Shown: in pieces, positions 7,731-15,115 of the stretch | Layout: every line of letters starts with the position of its first letter | How positions within the stretch are numbered: the first letter of the stretch is position 1 | Translations under genes and position numbers: made by a program | Notes under the pieces: model-generated | Told to the model about the DNA's origin: nothing | The model's database searches: none | The model's input: only the letters and a program-made list of their open reading frames with translations | Assembly: GCA_002352285.1 (NCBI GenBank) | Contig: DEIC01000112.1 | Location: 40,952-79,057 of the forward strand | From: Alphaproteobacteria bacterium UBA2784 | Lineage (GTDB): Bacteria; Pseudomonadota; Alphaproteobacteria; Micropepsales; Micropepsaceae | DNA length: 38,106 nucleotides | Direction of reading: 5' to 3'

Positions 7731-8413
7731 CACGGCACCAGCCTGTAGCCGCCGGTCTCGGTCACCAGAAGGGTGGCCTTGGCGGGATCAATCTCGATCT
7801 TCTGGCGCAGGCGATAGATATGCGTTTCCAGCGTGTGCGTGGTGACAGCAGGATTATAGCCCCACACTTCATGCAGCAGTGTTTCGCGCGAAACAACTTT
7901 CGGCCCTGCGCGATAAAGGAACCGCAGGATCGCCGTTTCCTTTTCCGTCAGGCGGATTTTGCGCGCGCCTTCCGTCAGAAGCTTGGCGCTGGGTTTGAAC
8001 TGATAGGGCCCGATGGCAAAGACCGCATCCTCGCTCTGCTCGTGGCTGCGCAGATGGGCGCGCATGCGGGCCAGCAGCACCGGAAACTTGAAGGGCTTGG
8101 TGACATAGTCATTTGCGCCGGAATCAAGACCCAGAACCTGATCGCTGTCGCCTGCAACGCCGGTCAGCATGATGATGGGGGCGCGCACGCCGCTTTTGCG
8201 CATCAGGCGGCAGACTTCCCGTCCATCAAGATCGGGCAGCCCGACATCAAGCACCACAAGATCAAACTGGCTTTGACGCGCACGCTCAACGCCGGACGCG
8301 CCCGTGGGCGCCTCATCGGTTTCGAACTCGCCGGAAAGGCGCAGCTGTTCCGAGAGCCCTTCCCTCAAGTCTTTGTCGTCATCGACGAGCAGGATGCGCC
8401 TTTTGGCAGACAT
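7730..8413 (-). CDS. cenR: OmpR-family response regulator, CenR-like
   Basis: This 227-aa two-component regulator has a receiver domain (residues 5-118) with the acidic pocket DDD at 11-13, phosphoacceptor Asp56, Thr84 and Lys106, joined to an OmpR/PhoB winged-helix DNA-binding domain (about 130-225). The linker HEQSEDAVFAIGPYQF and the segment RLTEKETAILRFLYRAG are, from memory, characteristic of CenR, the essential cell-envelope regulator of Caulobacter whose partner kinase is CenK. No kinase gene adjoins it here. The ATG at 8413 has an AAGGGA site 1-7 nt upstream. The downstream hydrolase gene overlaps its stop. Family assignment is firm; the CenR identity is a recognition that should be confirmed by phylogeny. 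Confidence 0.85.
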   Translation of the reverse strand: MSAKRRILLVDDDKDLREGLSEQLRLSGEFETDEAPTGASGVERARQSQFDLVVLDVGLPDLDGREVCRLMRKSGVRAPIIMLTGVAGDSDQVLGLDSGANDYVTKPFKFPVLLARMRAHLRSHEQSEDAVFAIGPYQFKPSAKLLTEGARKIRLTEKETAILRFLYRAGPKVVSRETLLHEVWGYNPAVTTHTLETHIYRLRQKIEIDPAKATLLVTETGGYRLVP

Positions 8414-8604
8414 TCCCTTTCGGCGTCCCTTCGCGTTTCCTTTGGGGAAACGTTGTTCCCCACACCTTTTCGCGTGCTTGCGGCACGCTGCCCTTTGCAG
8501 CTTCTATCCTATACGACGTAAAAAATGCAAAAAGACGGGAACTTTCCTTCCCTCGCGGCCTTGTGACTTTGGAACAATGCCGCAGGAATGTTGACCGGGC
8601 CTAT

Positions 8605-9675
8605 ATGACGCAGCCCCTTTTCAGTGCCGTTGAAGAAGCAGCCTTGGTCCTGCGCCGGGGCCTGCCCGTCTGCCTGACGGATGGCAGCAATGCGCTTCTG
8701 GCCCTGTCGGCTGAAACGCTGACCCCGGACAGGCTTTCAGCCATGAAGCCTGAGCGCGCTGTGATCCTGATTACGCATCCGCGCGCCGCTACCCTCAAGA
8801 TCAGGCTTTATACCGAGGGCGCGATTGCCATCCCCTTCCCGGCCGAGCGCGGGTTTGAACTTGTCCGGCATCTGGCTGATCCGATTTCGGATCTGTCTCA
8901 CCCGCTGATGGGCCCCTTTCATGCACTGCGCGACGGCGTGGGAACGCTTCATGTCGCAGCGATCAAACTCGCCAAACTTGCCGGGTTGCTGCCCTGCGTG
9001 GTGGCGCGCCCGGCAACGCCAGAGGAACGGAAAGCCTGCCCCGCTGCGGCGGCAAGCGATGTGCTTTCCTATGACGACGCGCAGGCGCGCGCCTTTCGCG
9101 CGGTGGCCTCGGCGCGCGTGCCGCTGAAGGGCGCGGAGGAAACGCAGGTCGTTGCCTTTCGCGCCAGCAATGGCGGGCCGGAGCACCTTGCACTTTTGAT
9201 CGGCAATCCCGTGCCACCGGGCCCGGTTCTGGTGCGCCTGCATTCAGAGTGTTTTACGGGTGATCTTCTGGGCTCGCTCAAATGCGATTGCGGCGATCAG
9301 CTGCGCGGCGCGATCGAGGCGATTGCCAAGGGCGGTGGTGGCGTTCTGCTTTATCTGGCGCAGGAGGGGCGCGGCATCGGCCTGATGAACAAGCTCAGAG
9401 CCTATGCGTTGCAGGACCAGGGTTTTGATACGGTCGAAGCCAATCTGCGTCTGGGCTTTGGCGAGGATGAGCGTGTCTTCCGGCCTGCGGTCACCATGCT
9501 GACGGCGCTGGGATTTACGCGCATCAGGCTGCTGACCAACAATCCTGAAAAGGTGGACGCGCTCAAGCGCATGGGCCTTGAGATGGTTGAGCGCGTGCCG
9601 CACGCCTTTCCCGCCAACCCGCACAACGCGCATTATCTGGCCACCAAGCGCAAGAAAGCCGGCCACGACATTTGA
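8605..9675 (+). CDS. ribA: GTP cyclohydrolase II with N-terminal extension
   Basis: RibA opens the imidazole ring of GTP in the first committed step of riboflavin synthesis. The catalytic domain occupies about residues 180-345: HSECFTGD and KCDCG give the zinc ligands Cys216, Cys227 and Cys229, followed by QEGRGIGL at 253-260 and TNNPEK at 311-316. The first ~175 residues resemble a degenerate RibB (DHBP synthase)-like domain but without its acidic substrate motif, an arrangement common in alphaproteobacterial RibA. I chose ATG 8605 (MTQPLFS); a GTG at 8563 in frame would add 14 residues and neither has a convincing ribosome site. The gene is divergent from the CenR-like gene and ends 8 nt short of the convergent toxin gene. 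No FMN riboswitch is visible upstream. Confidence 0.93.
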   Translation: MTQPLFSAVEEAALVLRRGLPVCLTDGSNALLALSAETLTPDRLSAMKPERAVILITHPRAATLKIRLYTEGAIAIPFPAERGFELVRHLADPISDLSHPLMGPFHALRDGVGTLHVAAIKLAKLAGLLPCVVARPATPEERKACPAAAASDVLSYDDAQARAFRAVASARVPLKGAEETQVVAFRASNGGPEHLALLIGNPVPPGPVLVRLHSECFTGDLLGSLKCDCGDQLRGAIEAIAKGGGGVLLYLAQEGRGIGLMNKLRAYALQDQGFDTVEANLRLGFGEDERVFRPAVTMLTALGFTRIRLLTNNPEKVDALKRMGLEMVERVPHAFPANPHNAHYLATKRKKAGHDI

Positions 9676-9683
9676 AAGTCCGG

Positions 9684-10022
9684 CTAGGCGCCGCCAGCAC
9701 CAAGCCCGAGAAAGACAAAGATGGCAGATTGAAGCCGCTTGAGGTCTCCAGCGCTCAAGCGTCCGATTCGTTTGCCCAGCCGGGTGCGGTCAACCGTCGT
9801 CACCTTGTCTGCCATGAAGCGCGTGGGCGCGCGCAATCCGTTCGCGCTGTCGGGCGCCACAAGTATCCGCATCAGGGGCGCGTCAACTTCGTTTGAAGTC
9901 GCCAGACAGATGGTGATGGAGCCGGTCTCGCTGAAACTGTCATCCTGAATGATGACAGCCGGGCGCGGCTTTCCGGCATAGTCGCCGCCACCAGCGACCG
10001 TCCAGATTTCACCTCGCTTCAT
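9684..10022 (-). CDS. PemK/MazF-type toxin (endoribonuclease)
   Basis: This 112-aa protein begins MKRGEIWTV, followed by a Gly-rich loop and RPAVIIQDDSF at residues 20-30, then ICLATSN (38-44) and a GLRAPTRFMADKV segment; these are the strands of the CcdB/PemK fold of MazF-type sequence-specific mRNA interferases. Arg20 and the Ser/Thr around 41-43 are in the expected catalytic area. Its ATG overlaps the antitoxin stop as ATGA, so the pair is translationally coupled with antitoxin first. Its stop is only 8 nt from the end of ribA on the other strand. Full length for the family (about 110 aa), with no sign of inactivation. Confidence 0.88.
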   Translation of the reverse strand: MKRGEIWTVAGGGDYAGKPRPAVIIQDDSFSETGSITICLATSNEVDAPLMRILVAPDSANGLRAPTRFMADKVTTVDRTRLGKRIGRLSAGDLKRLQSAIFVFLGLGAGGA

Positions 10023-10273
10023 GATTCTGAGATGGCTTCAACAAAGGCGATGTCGTCGGCCTCGCCAGTGCTTGCCGCAATCGCGCGCGCCTGCTTGCGC
10101 GCCGCCGCCCGGAATGACGCAGTTCTTACATCCGGAAGCCAGACCTGAACGGGCCGCAAACCCTTTTCCTTGAGCCGCGCGCGGTGCGTTCGCACCTTCT
10201 TGCGCATCTGCGCGCGAGAAGATGTGTCTGACGGGACAGCCTGCTCTCGCTGCCGGGGTGGTCGCTCAGTCAA
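10019..10273 (-). CDS. MazE-like (DUF3018-type) antitoxin
   Basis: This 84-aa basic protein carries RTHRARLKEKGLRPVQVWLPDVRT (residues 29 onward), the hallmark of the short antitoxins annotated as antitoxin MazE-like/DUF3018 that partner PemK/MazF toxins; its acidic C-terminus (GEADDIAFVEAIS) would bind and neutralise the toxin. The start is a TTG: GGAGG lies 5 nt upstream of it, whereas the internal ATG (residue 23) has no ribosome site. A perfect 14-bp palindrome 19 nt upstream of the start is a likely autoregulatory operator. The toxin gene overlaps the stop by 4 nt. Confidence 0.85.
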   Translation of the reverse strand: MTERPPRQREQAVPSDTSSRAQMRKKVRTHRARLKEKGLRPVQVWLPDVRTASFRAAARKQARAIAASTGEADDIAFVEAISES

Positions 10274-10292
10274 GGAAGCCTCCGGGCCTCTG

Positions 10293-10306
10293 GGTTACAT
10301 GTAACC
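10293..10306. promoter_or_regulatory. Perfect 14-bp palindrome, probable toxin-antitoxin operator
   Basis: GGTTACATGTAACC is a perfect palindrome 19 nt upstream of the antitoxin start codon. Type II antitoxins usually bind such palindromes in their own promoter to autoregulate; the position fits that role. The binding itself is inference. Confidence 0.55.
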
Positions 10307-10484
10307 AAGCATGCGCCAGGACACATTCTGCCGCAAGCCCGGCAGGATTTGCCGGGCAGCCCCGCGCTTTTCCCCTCCTAACTCATTGAAATTGCGCAGC
10401 ATCCCGTCTGGCCCGGCCCTTGCGAGGCAAAGCGCGTGCTCCGGCAAAAGGCCGGACGGGATCTTTGAAAAAGGGAGAACCGCC

Positions 10485-10925
10485 ATGATCGACAGCAATC
10501 TTGCCCGCGCCATTGCCAATCCTGCTGAACTCTTCAGCGCCGCGCGTGCCGCGCGCAGCGAGGCGACCGGTGGTGTGCATGCCGGTAACGATCCGACTGG
10601 CGGCATCAGCTTTGACGATGTGCTGGATGCATTGAACCCGCTGCAGCACATGCAGGGAATCGGATCGATCTTCCGCGAATTGACGGGCGACGAGCCCTCG
10701 CCCGCCGCCAGGGGCGCCGGCAATTTCCTTTTCAACGGTAATCCGGAAGCGCTTCTGGCGCTGGCGCGCGAGCGTTTCAGTGACCGGCCGGTTGATCTCT
10801 CCAACCCGCTGCCGGCCGGCGACCTTTCGGCAATGATGGCGGCCCGCATGGCGGCGCGCGACATTCCGGTCAACCCGATGATTGAGGACGGTCCTGCCTC
10901 ACGCGTTCGTTTCGACCGCATCTGA
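10485..10925 (+). CDS. Uncharacterised 146-aa protein
   Basis: I do not recognise this protein. It has no signal peptide or membrane helix, is rich in Ala and Arg, and contains short predicted helices separated by Asn-Pro turns (IANPAELF, ALNPLQHM, SNPLPAG, PVNPMIE), an Asn-Pro spacing that recurs through the sequence. The start at 10485 (MIDSNLA) is supported by AAGGGAGAA 6-8 nt upstream; the frame is open to 10311 but without a ribosome site. It is followed by a hairpin terminator, so it is probably a single-gene transcript. Its promoter shares the 211-nt gap with the divergent toxin-antitoxin operon. It is likely expressed, given the strong ribosome site and terminator. Confidence 0.7.
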   Translation: MIDSNLARAIANPAELFSAARAARSEATGGVHAGNDPTGGISFDDVLDALNPLQHMQGIGSIFRELTGDEPSPAARGAGNFLFNGNPEALLALARERFSDRPVDLSNPLPAGDLSAMMAARMAARDIPVNPMIEDGPASRVRFDRI

Positions 10926-10946
10926 TCGTCTGAGCCACAGCATCAG

Positions 10947-10990
10947 GCGGGCGTGAAGCGTGAGGCTTTGCGCCCGCTTCTGCTTTCTGG
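10947..10990 (+). terminator. Rho-independent terminator after the 146-aa protein gene
   Basis: Arms GCGGGCG (10947-10953) and CGCCCGC (10971-10977) enclose an inner AAGC/GCTT stem. The hairpin is followed by TTCTGCTTTCTGGTTT, a T-rich tail on the plus strand, 22 nt beyond the stop codon. Confidence 0.65.
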
Positions 10991-11002
10991 TTTGCTGAAG
11001 AG

Positions 11003-11518
11003 ATGCTGACCGAGCTTTTGCTTGAGCCCGAAGAAAACGGCCTGCGCTTCCTGCGCGCGGGCGCGACGCGTTATCGCTGCGCCATCGGCAAAGGCGGCGT
11101 CTCGCCGGGAAAGCGCGAAGGCGACGGCGCAACACCGGTCGCGGTGATGGCGTTGCGCCGCCTGTGGTGGCGCAGGGATCGCATCGCGCATGTCCACTGC
11201 GCCCTGCCGATGTCAGAGATTACGCCGGACCTTGGCTGGTGCGATGATCCGGGCCACGCGTCATACAACAGGCCTGTCCCCCTGCCCTTCGCCGCCAGTC
11301 ACGAGAAGATGTGCCGGGATGACGGGCTCTATGATCTGGTGGTGGAGCTGGGCTGGAACGATGCGCCGCCAAAGCCCGGCCATGGCAGCGCGATCTTCAT
11401 GCACATCGCCCGCGAAAACTATGGGCCGACGGAAGGCTGCATTGCCCTCGCGCGTGATGACCTGATGGCGCTGCTTTCCCGGGTTGATGCAAACACGCTG
11501 CTGACCGTACGGGGGTGA
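11003..11518 (+). CDS. YkuD-type L,D-transpeptidase-domain protein (COG3786-like)
   Basis: This 171-aa protein has the YkuD catalytic arrangement: HGSAIFMH gives His127 and His134, and the TEGCIAL motif gives nucleophile Cys146. The family forms or edits 3-3 peptidoglycan cross-links or attaches proteins to peptidoglycan. This compact branch (KREGDGATPVAV near residues 37-48, then a WCDDP/SYNRPV loop) has no visible signal peptide, so how it reaches the periplasm is unclear; a cytoplasmic role in the precursor pathway is also possible. The ATG at 11003 has a weak GAAGAG site. It is convergent with the MacB-like gene, with a perfect hairpin in the 61-nt gap. Confidence 0.85.
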   Translation: MLTELLLEPEENGLRFLRAGATRYRCAIGKGGVSPGKREGDGATPVAVMALRRLWWRRDRIAHVHCALPMSEITPDLGWCDDPGHASYNRPVPLPFAASHEKMCRDDGLYDLVVELGWNDAPPKPGHGSAIFMHIARENYGPTEGCIALARDDLMALLSRVDANTLLTVRG

Positions 11519-11534
11519 ATGGAAGCGCAGTGCC

Positions 11535-11561
11535 TTCCCTCTCCCCTCCGGGGAGAGGGAA
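11535..11561. terminator. Perfect 12-bp hairpin between convergent genes
   Basis: TTCCCTCTCCCC and GGGGAGAGGGAA flank a 3-nt loop. It lies between the convergent transpeptidase-like and MacB-like genes, so it could terminate both, but neither side has a clear T-tract. Its core CCTCTCCCC/GGGGAGAGG is the same as the terminal hairpins of the repeat at 33191-33305, so it may be a minimal copy of that repeat. Confidence 0.5.
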
Positions 11562-11579
11562 AGACAGACGCCAAGTCCC

Positions 11580-12782
11580 CTACTCGTACCTCAACGCCTC
11601 AATCGGATTGAGGCGCGATGCCCGGAGCGCCGGGAAAAACCCGAACACGATGCCGAACAGTGCCGAGAACACGGCGGCAAAAACGATGATGCCGATGGAG
11701 GGAATGAACGGCACACCCATCAGGCCGGTGATCAGAACCGAAAGGCCCAACCCGATCACAATGCCCGCAATGCCGCCCAGAAGGCCAAGGATCATCGCCT
11801 CGATCAGGAACTGCCACAGCACGTCCTTCTGCTGTGCGCCGATGGCAAGACGGATGCCGATCTCGCGCGTGCGCTCCGTCACCGAGACCAGCATGATGTT
11901 CATGATGCCGATGCCGCCCACGATCAGACTGACAAAGGCAATGGCGCCCACGAACATCGTCATGATGCCCAGCACATTCTGCACTTCGCCCAGGAAGGCA
12001 GAAACCTGATCGATCGAGAAATTGTCCGGTTCGCCCTCGGGCACACTGCGGCGCTGGCGCAGCAGCGAGCGCAAGCCATCAATCACGGCCTGCGCATCCT
12101 GCCCGTTGGCCACAGCCACCTGAATGGTCGCCACGTCCGAATTGCCCACGATGCGCCGCTGATAGGTGCGCAACGGCATCAGGATGCGGTCATCCTCGTC
12201 ATTGCCGAAAGTCGTCTGGCCCTTGGGCGCCAGAAGGCCGATCACTTCGCATGAGACATTTTCCACCCGGATCTTGAGACCCAGCGGATTCTGCGCGCCA
12301 AAAAGCGTATCCCGCACGGTCTTGCCGATGATGCAGACAGGTTTGCCCGCCGCCAGCTCACCTTCCGTGAACTCGCGGCCCATCTCGAACACCCACAGGC
12401 GCACCTTGAAATACTCGTTGGTCGAGCCGATGACGACGGTGTCGTGGTTGACATTGCCATAGACCACGCGCCCGCCCGAGCCGTTCGACGGCGCGACAAA
12501 CTCGATACCCGGCACGCCGCGACGGATCGCATCCACGTCGCGCATGTCGAAAGGCACAACCCTGGCGCGGTTGGGCCCGTTGTTGCTGTCGGGCGATACG
12601 AAGATGAGGTTCTGGCCGATGCCTTCGAATTCCTTTGTGATCTGGGCGGTAAAGCCGTTGCCCAGTGTCACAAGGATGATGACCGCCATGACGCCGATGA
12701 TGATGCCCAGCGCCGTCAGGATCGTGCGCATCTTGTTGGCGCGCAGTTCGCGCAAGGAAAGCTGGATGATGGTCCAGTACAT
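11580..12782 (-). CDS. MacB-like ABC transporter permease (FtsX family)
   Basis: This 400-aa inner-membrane protein follows the MacB/FtsX pattern: one helix near residues 20-43, a large periplasmic domain (about 45-280; the MacB_PCD type), then three helices around 280-305, 330-352 and 360-388. The conserved ERTREIGIRLAIGA coupling segment contacts the ATPase, and the protein ends with PIEALRYE, the classical MacB C-terminus. MacB-type transporters use ATP to drive substrates from the periplasm through a MacA/TolC conduit by mechanotransmission. Unlike E. coli MacB, the ATPase is a separate upstream gene, 15 nt away. A GGGGAGG site precedes the ATG. Substrate (drug, peptide or lipoprotein-like) is not deducible, and no TolC-like gene is in the window. 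Confidence 0.93.
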   Translation of the reverse strand: MYWTIIQLSLRELRANKMRTILTALGIIIGVMAVIILVTLGNGFTAQITKEFEGIGQNLIFVSPDSNNGPNRARVVPFDMRDVDAIRRGVPGIEFVAPSNGSGGRVVYGNVNHDTVVIGSTNEYFKVRLWVFEMGREFTEGELAAGKPVCIIGKTVRDTLFGAQNPLGLKIRVENVSCEVIGLLAPKGQTTFGNDEDDRILMPLRTYQRRIVGNSDVATIQVAVANGQDAQAVIDGLRSLLRQRRSVPEGEPDNFSIDQVSAFLGEVQNVLGIMTMFVGAIAFVSLIVGGIGIMNIMLVSVTERTREIGIRLAIGAQQKDVLWQFLIEAMILGLLGGIAGIVIGLGLSVLITGLMGVPFIPSIGIIVFAAVFSALFGIVFGFFPALRASRLNPIEALRYE

Positions 12783-12797
12783 GGTCGCGCCCTCCCC

Positions 12798-13538
12798 TTA
12801 CGCCCGCGTTTCGTCGCTGGCGATGCGCCCGTCCTTGAAGCGCATGTGGCGCGGCGCATAGGCCGCGATGTCTTCTTCGTGCGTTACCAGCAGGATCGTG
12901 ATTTTCAGCCGCTGATTGAGATCAGAGAACAGCCGCATGATTTCATGGCTGCGCTGGCTGTCGAGATTGCCGGTCGGTTCATCCGCCAGAATGACGGCAG
13001 GATTGGTGACAAGCGCGCGCGCAATCGCCACGCGCTGCTGCTGGCCGCCGGAAAGTTCTGACGATGAATGGTTCTCGCGGTCAGCAAGACCGACTTTGGC
13101 CAGCGCCTCGCGCGCGCGCTTCCTGCGCTCGCGCGCCGAAAGGCCCATGTAAATCATGGGCAACTCGACATTCTCAAGTGCGGTGGTGCGCTTGAGGAGA
13201 TTGAAGCCCTGAAAGACGAAGCCGAGATAGCGCTGGCGCAGCATCGCGCGCTGGGCGCGATCAAGTGTCTCAACAGCAGCGCCCATGAAGCGGTAGGAAC
13301 CCGCCGACGGCACATCAAGACAGCCCAGAATGTTGAGGGTCGTCGACTTGCCTGAGCCCGATGCACCCATGATGGCGACAAACTCGCCACGATTGATCTC
13401 GAAGGACACACCATCGAGCGCGCGCACCTCCGCGTCACCATGGCCATAGACCTTCATCACGCGGTCAAAGGCGATCAACGGCGCCTGCGTGCCCGTTGCG
13501 TTGCGCATATTGGCGGCCGTTCCGGTCTGCATGTTCAT
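12798..13538 (-). CDS. MacB-type ABC transporter ATP-binding protein
   Basis: This 246-aa ATPase has Walker A GASGSGKS at residues 58-65, the Q-loop in VFQGFNLL (108-115), signature LSGGQ at 162-166, Walker B VILADE at 182-187 and the switch His220, all intact. The sequence is of the LolD/MacB class. The frame is open to 13667, but ATG 13538 has a strong AGGAGGG site and is preferred; a second in-frame ATG 10 codons later is a weaker alternative. It lies between the adaptor gene (40 nt upstream) and the permease gene (15 nt downstream), forming one operon. Confidence 0.94.
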   Translation of the reverse strand: MNMQTGTAANMRNATGTQAPLIAFDRVMKVYGHGDAEVRALDGVSFEINRGEFVAIMGASGSGKSTTLNILGCLDVPSAGSYRFMGAAVETLDRAQRAMLRQRYLGFVFQGFNLLKRTTALENVELPMIYMGLSARERRKRAREALAKVGLADRENHSSSELSGGQQQRVAIARALVTNPAVILADEPTGNLDSQRSHEIMRLFSDLNQRLKITILLVTHEEDIAAYAPRHMRFKDGRIASDETRA

Positions 13539-13578
13539 GGCCCTGCCCTCCTGCCCGCCATACTGGCTTGCGTTACGC

Positions 13579-14850
13579 TCAGCCGCCGCTCTGCATGCGC
13601 AGAATATCAACCATGACTTCCATGCCCGGCGTGATGTCGCCCGACGTAATCTCGGTCCACGTCCCATCGCTCACGCCAACAGTGACCTCGTGCGCAACAG
13701 GCTGGCCGTCTGGGCCCATGGTGAAGACACGGCCCTTGGTGCTGTCCGTGTTGGCATTGTCCGGCGTCGCGCCGCTCTCGGCGGCGGCAGCGCGTTCGGC
13801 TGCAAAGATCTCCGGCGGCACAAAGCGCAGCGCGCCCGAGGGCACCAGCATCGCCTTTTCGACCGTGCGCACCGTGATCTGGGCAGACGCCGTCATGCCC
13901 GGCTTCAGGAGGCCATCCTCATTGCCGACCGAAAGAATGGCCGGATAGGTGATGACGCCCTGATTGTTGGTCGGCGCGTTGTAAAGCTTGGCCAGCGTTG
14001 CATTGAACGTGCGCGAGGGGAACGCATCGACCACAAACGTGGCGGGCTGCTGCTCCTGCACCTGGCCGATATCGGCCTCGTCAATCGCGGCATGCAGTTC
14101 AAGCTGGCGCAGATCGCTCGCCAGCGTAAACAGCACCGGCGTCTGGAATGAGGCAGCGACTGTCTGGCCAAGTTCGATCTTGCGCTCCAGCACCACGCCA
14201 TCAATCGGCGAGCGCACGATGGCTTTTTCGATGTTGGACTCAACGGCGGCCAGCTGCGCCTTGGCAACCGCCACATCGGCATTGGCGGCTTCAAGTCCTG
14301 CAACGGCACGCGTGTGACCGGCAACGGCTTCATCAAGCGTTGCCTGCGAGATCGCGTTGCGCTGGATCAGCTCTTCGGCGCGATCCTTGCGGTTGCGCGC
14401 TTCTGTCAATGTTGCCTTGGCCGTCTGCACCTGGGCTTCGGCTGCCTGCAGGCGGGCCAGCGCCTGCGTGCGCTGCGCTTCAAGTTCGGTCGTATCAATG
14501 CGGGCCAGCACCTGGCCGACAGTGACGGGATCATTGTAATCAACCTCGATGGCAACGATGCGGCCCGACACTTCGGCGCCGACTTCAACCTTGTTGACGG
14601 GTTCAAGTGAACCGGTCGCGGTCACCTGCACCACAAGCGGGCCTTCCTTGGCGGCCTGCGTGCGGTACTGCACCGGCTGCTCGCCACCACCCATCATGTT
14701 CATGAGCAGGAAGAGGCCAACGGCCACGCCAGCGGTCACCCAGACCCAGCGGCGCTTGTAGAACGGCTTCTTCACCGCCGTGCGGCCACGGCCAGAGGCG
14801 TCGAGCCCCAACGCATCGCGGATGTCGGATTCGGAGGTCATCTTGTTCAT
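13579..14850 (-). CDS. MacA/HlyD-type periplasmic adaptor protein
   Basis: This 423-aa membrane-fusion protein is anchored by one helix at about residues 34-54. It then shows the split lipoyl/biotinyl half (VEVGAEVSGRIVAIEVDYND), a long alpha-helical hairpin with Ala/Gln/Glu-rich heptads (about 115-200), the second lipoyl half (RSPIDGVVLERKIELGQTV), and beta-barrel and membrane-proximal domains. An insert near residues 355-380, rich in Ala and Asn, is less conserved-looking. It would link the MacB-like complex to an outer-membrane TolC channel. ATG 14850 has a GGGAA site; a TTG four codons earlier is an alternative. It is the first gene of the operon and its upstream region carries CRP-like sites. 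Confidence 0.93.
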   Translation of the reverse strand: MNKMTSESDIRDALGLDASGRGRTAVKKPFYKRRWVWVTAGVAVGLFLLMNMMGGGEQPVQYRTQAAKEGPLVVQVTATGSLEPVNKVEVGAEVSGRIVAIEVDYNDPVTVGQVLARIDTTELEAQRTQALARLQAAEAQVQTAKATLTEARNRKDRAEELIQRNAISQATLDEAVAGHTRAVAGLEAANADVAVAKAQLAAVESNIEKAIVRSPIDGVVLERKIELGQTVAASFQTPVLFTLASDLRQLELHAAIDEADIGQVQEQQPATFVVDAFPSRTFNATLAKLYNAPTNNQGVITYPAILSVGNEDGLLKPGMTASAQITVRTVEKAMLVPSGALRFVPPEIFAAERAAAAESGATPDNANTDSTKGRVFTMGPDGQPVAHEVTVGVSDGTWTEITSGDITPGMEVMVDILRMQSGG

Positions 14851-14974
14851 GGCTTCCCGCAACAGAACTGGCCGCGATAGGCGGCCGCTTACCCTGCCCT
14901 AGCAAAAAATGATGAAAATCAGGTGGTTAAGAGACAACCGCCGATCTGCACCATCCTACTGCTACGAAATTGCT

Positions 14975-14997
14975 GATAGTGCTAAGCAGGCACTATC
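14975..14997. promoter_or_regulatory. Inverted repeat upstream of the MacAB-type operon
   Basis: GATAGTGC and GCACTATC are perfect 8-bp arms with a 7-nt spacer, 125-147 nt upstream of the adaptor start. The minus strand has TTGTCA 6 nt before it (15009-15004), a plausible -35 element, which would place the repeat over the promoter spacer and -10 region as a repressor operator. It could instead be a weak terminator for the membrane glycosyltransferase gene, but no T-run follows. Confidence 0.4.
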
Positions 14998-15034
14998 GGC
15001 ACCTGACAAAGTTGCACGTCTCTTGGGGAATATA

Positions 15035-15050
15035 TGTGACTGAAATCACA
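15035..15050. promoter_or_regulatory. Perfect CRP-consensus palindrome (site 1)
   Basis: TGTGACTGAAATCACA matches TGTGA-N6-TCACA at all 10 conserved positions. It lies in the AT-richer 265-nt gap upstream of the MacAB-type operon, about 36 nt upstream of a possible -35 element. Control by a CRP/FNR-family protein is inference. Confidence 0.55.
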
Positions 15051-15063
15051 AGGCCGGGCGCTT

Positions 15064-15079
15064 TGTGACCGGGAACACA
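15064..15079. promoter_or_regulatory. CRP-like palindrome (site 2)
   Basis: TGTGACCGGGAACACA matches TGTGA-N6-TCACA at 9 of 10 positions. Its centre lies 29 bp from that of site 1, nearly three helical turns, so two dimers could bind the same DNA face. Confidence 0.45.
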
Positions 15080-15115
15080 AAAGCGTGAACGCAGCGCTGC
15101 TTCAATGACACGCGT

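Noticed and set aside
8414..8604. An FMN riboswitch in front of ribA
   Set aside because: The conserved RFN elements (such as AGGGGC...GGTGAAATTCC) are not present; only a small GTTTCC/GGAAAC hairpin is seen.
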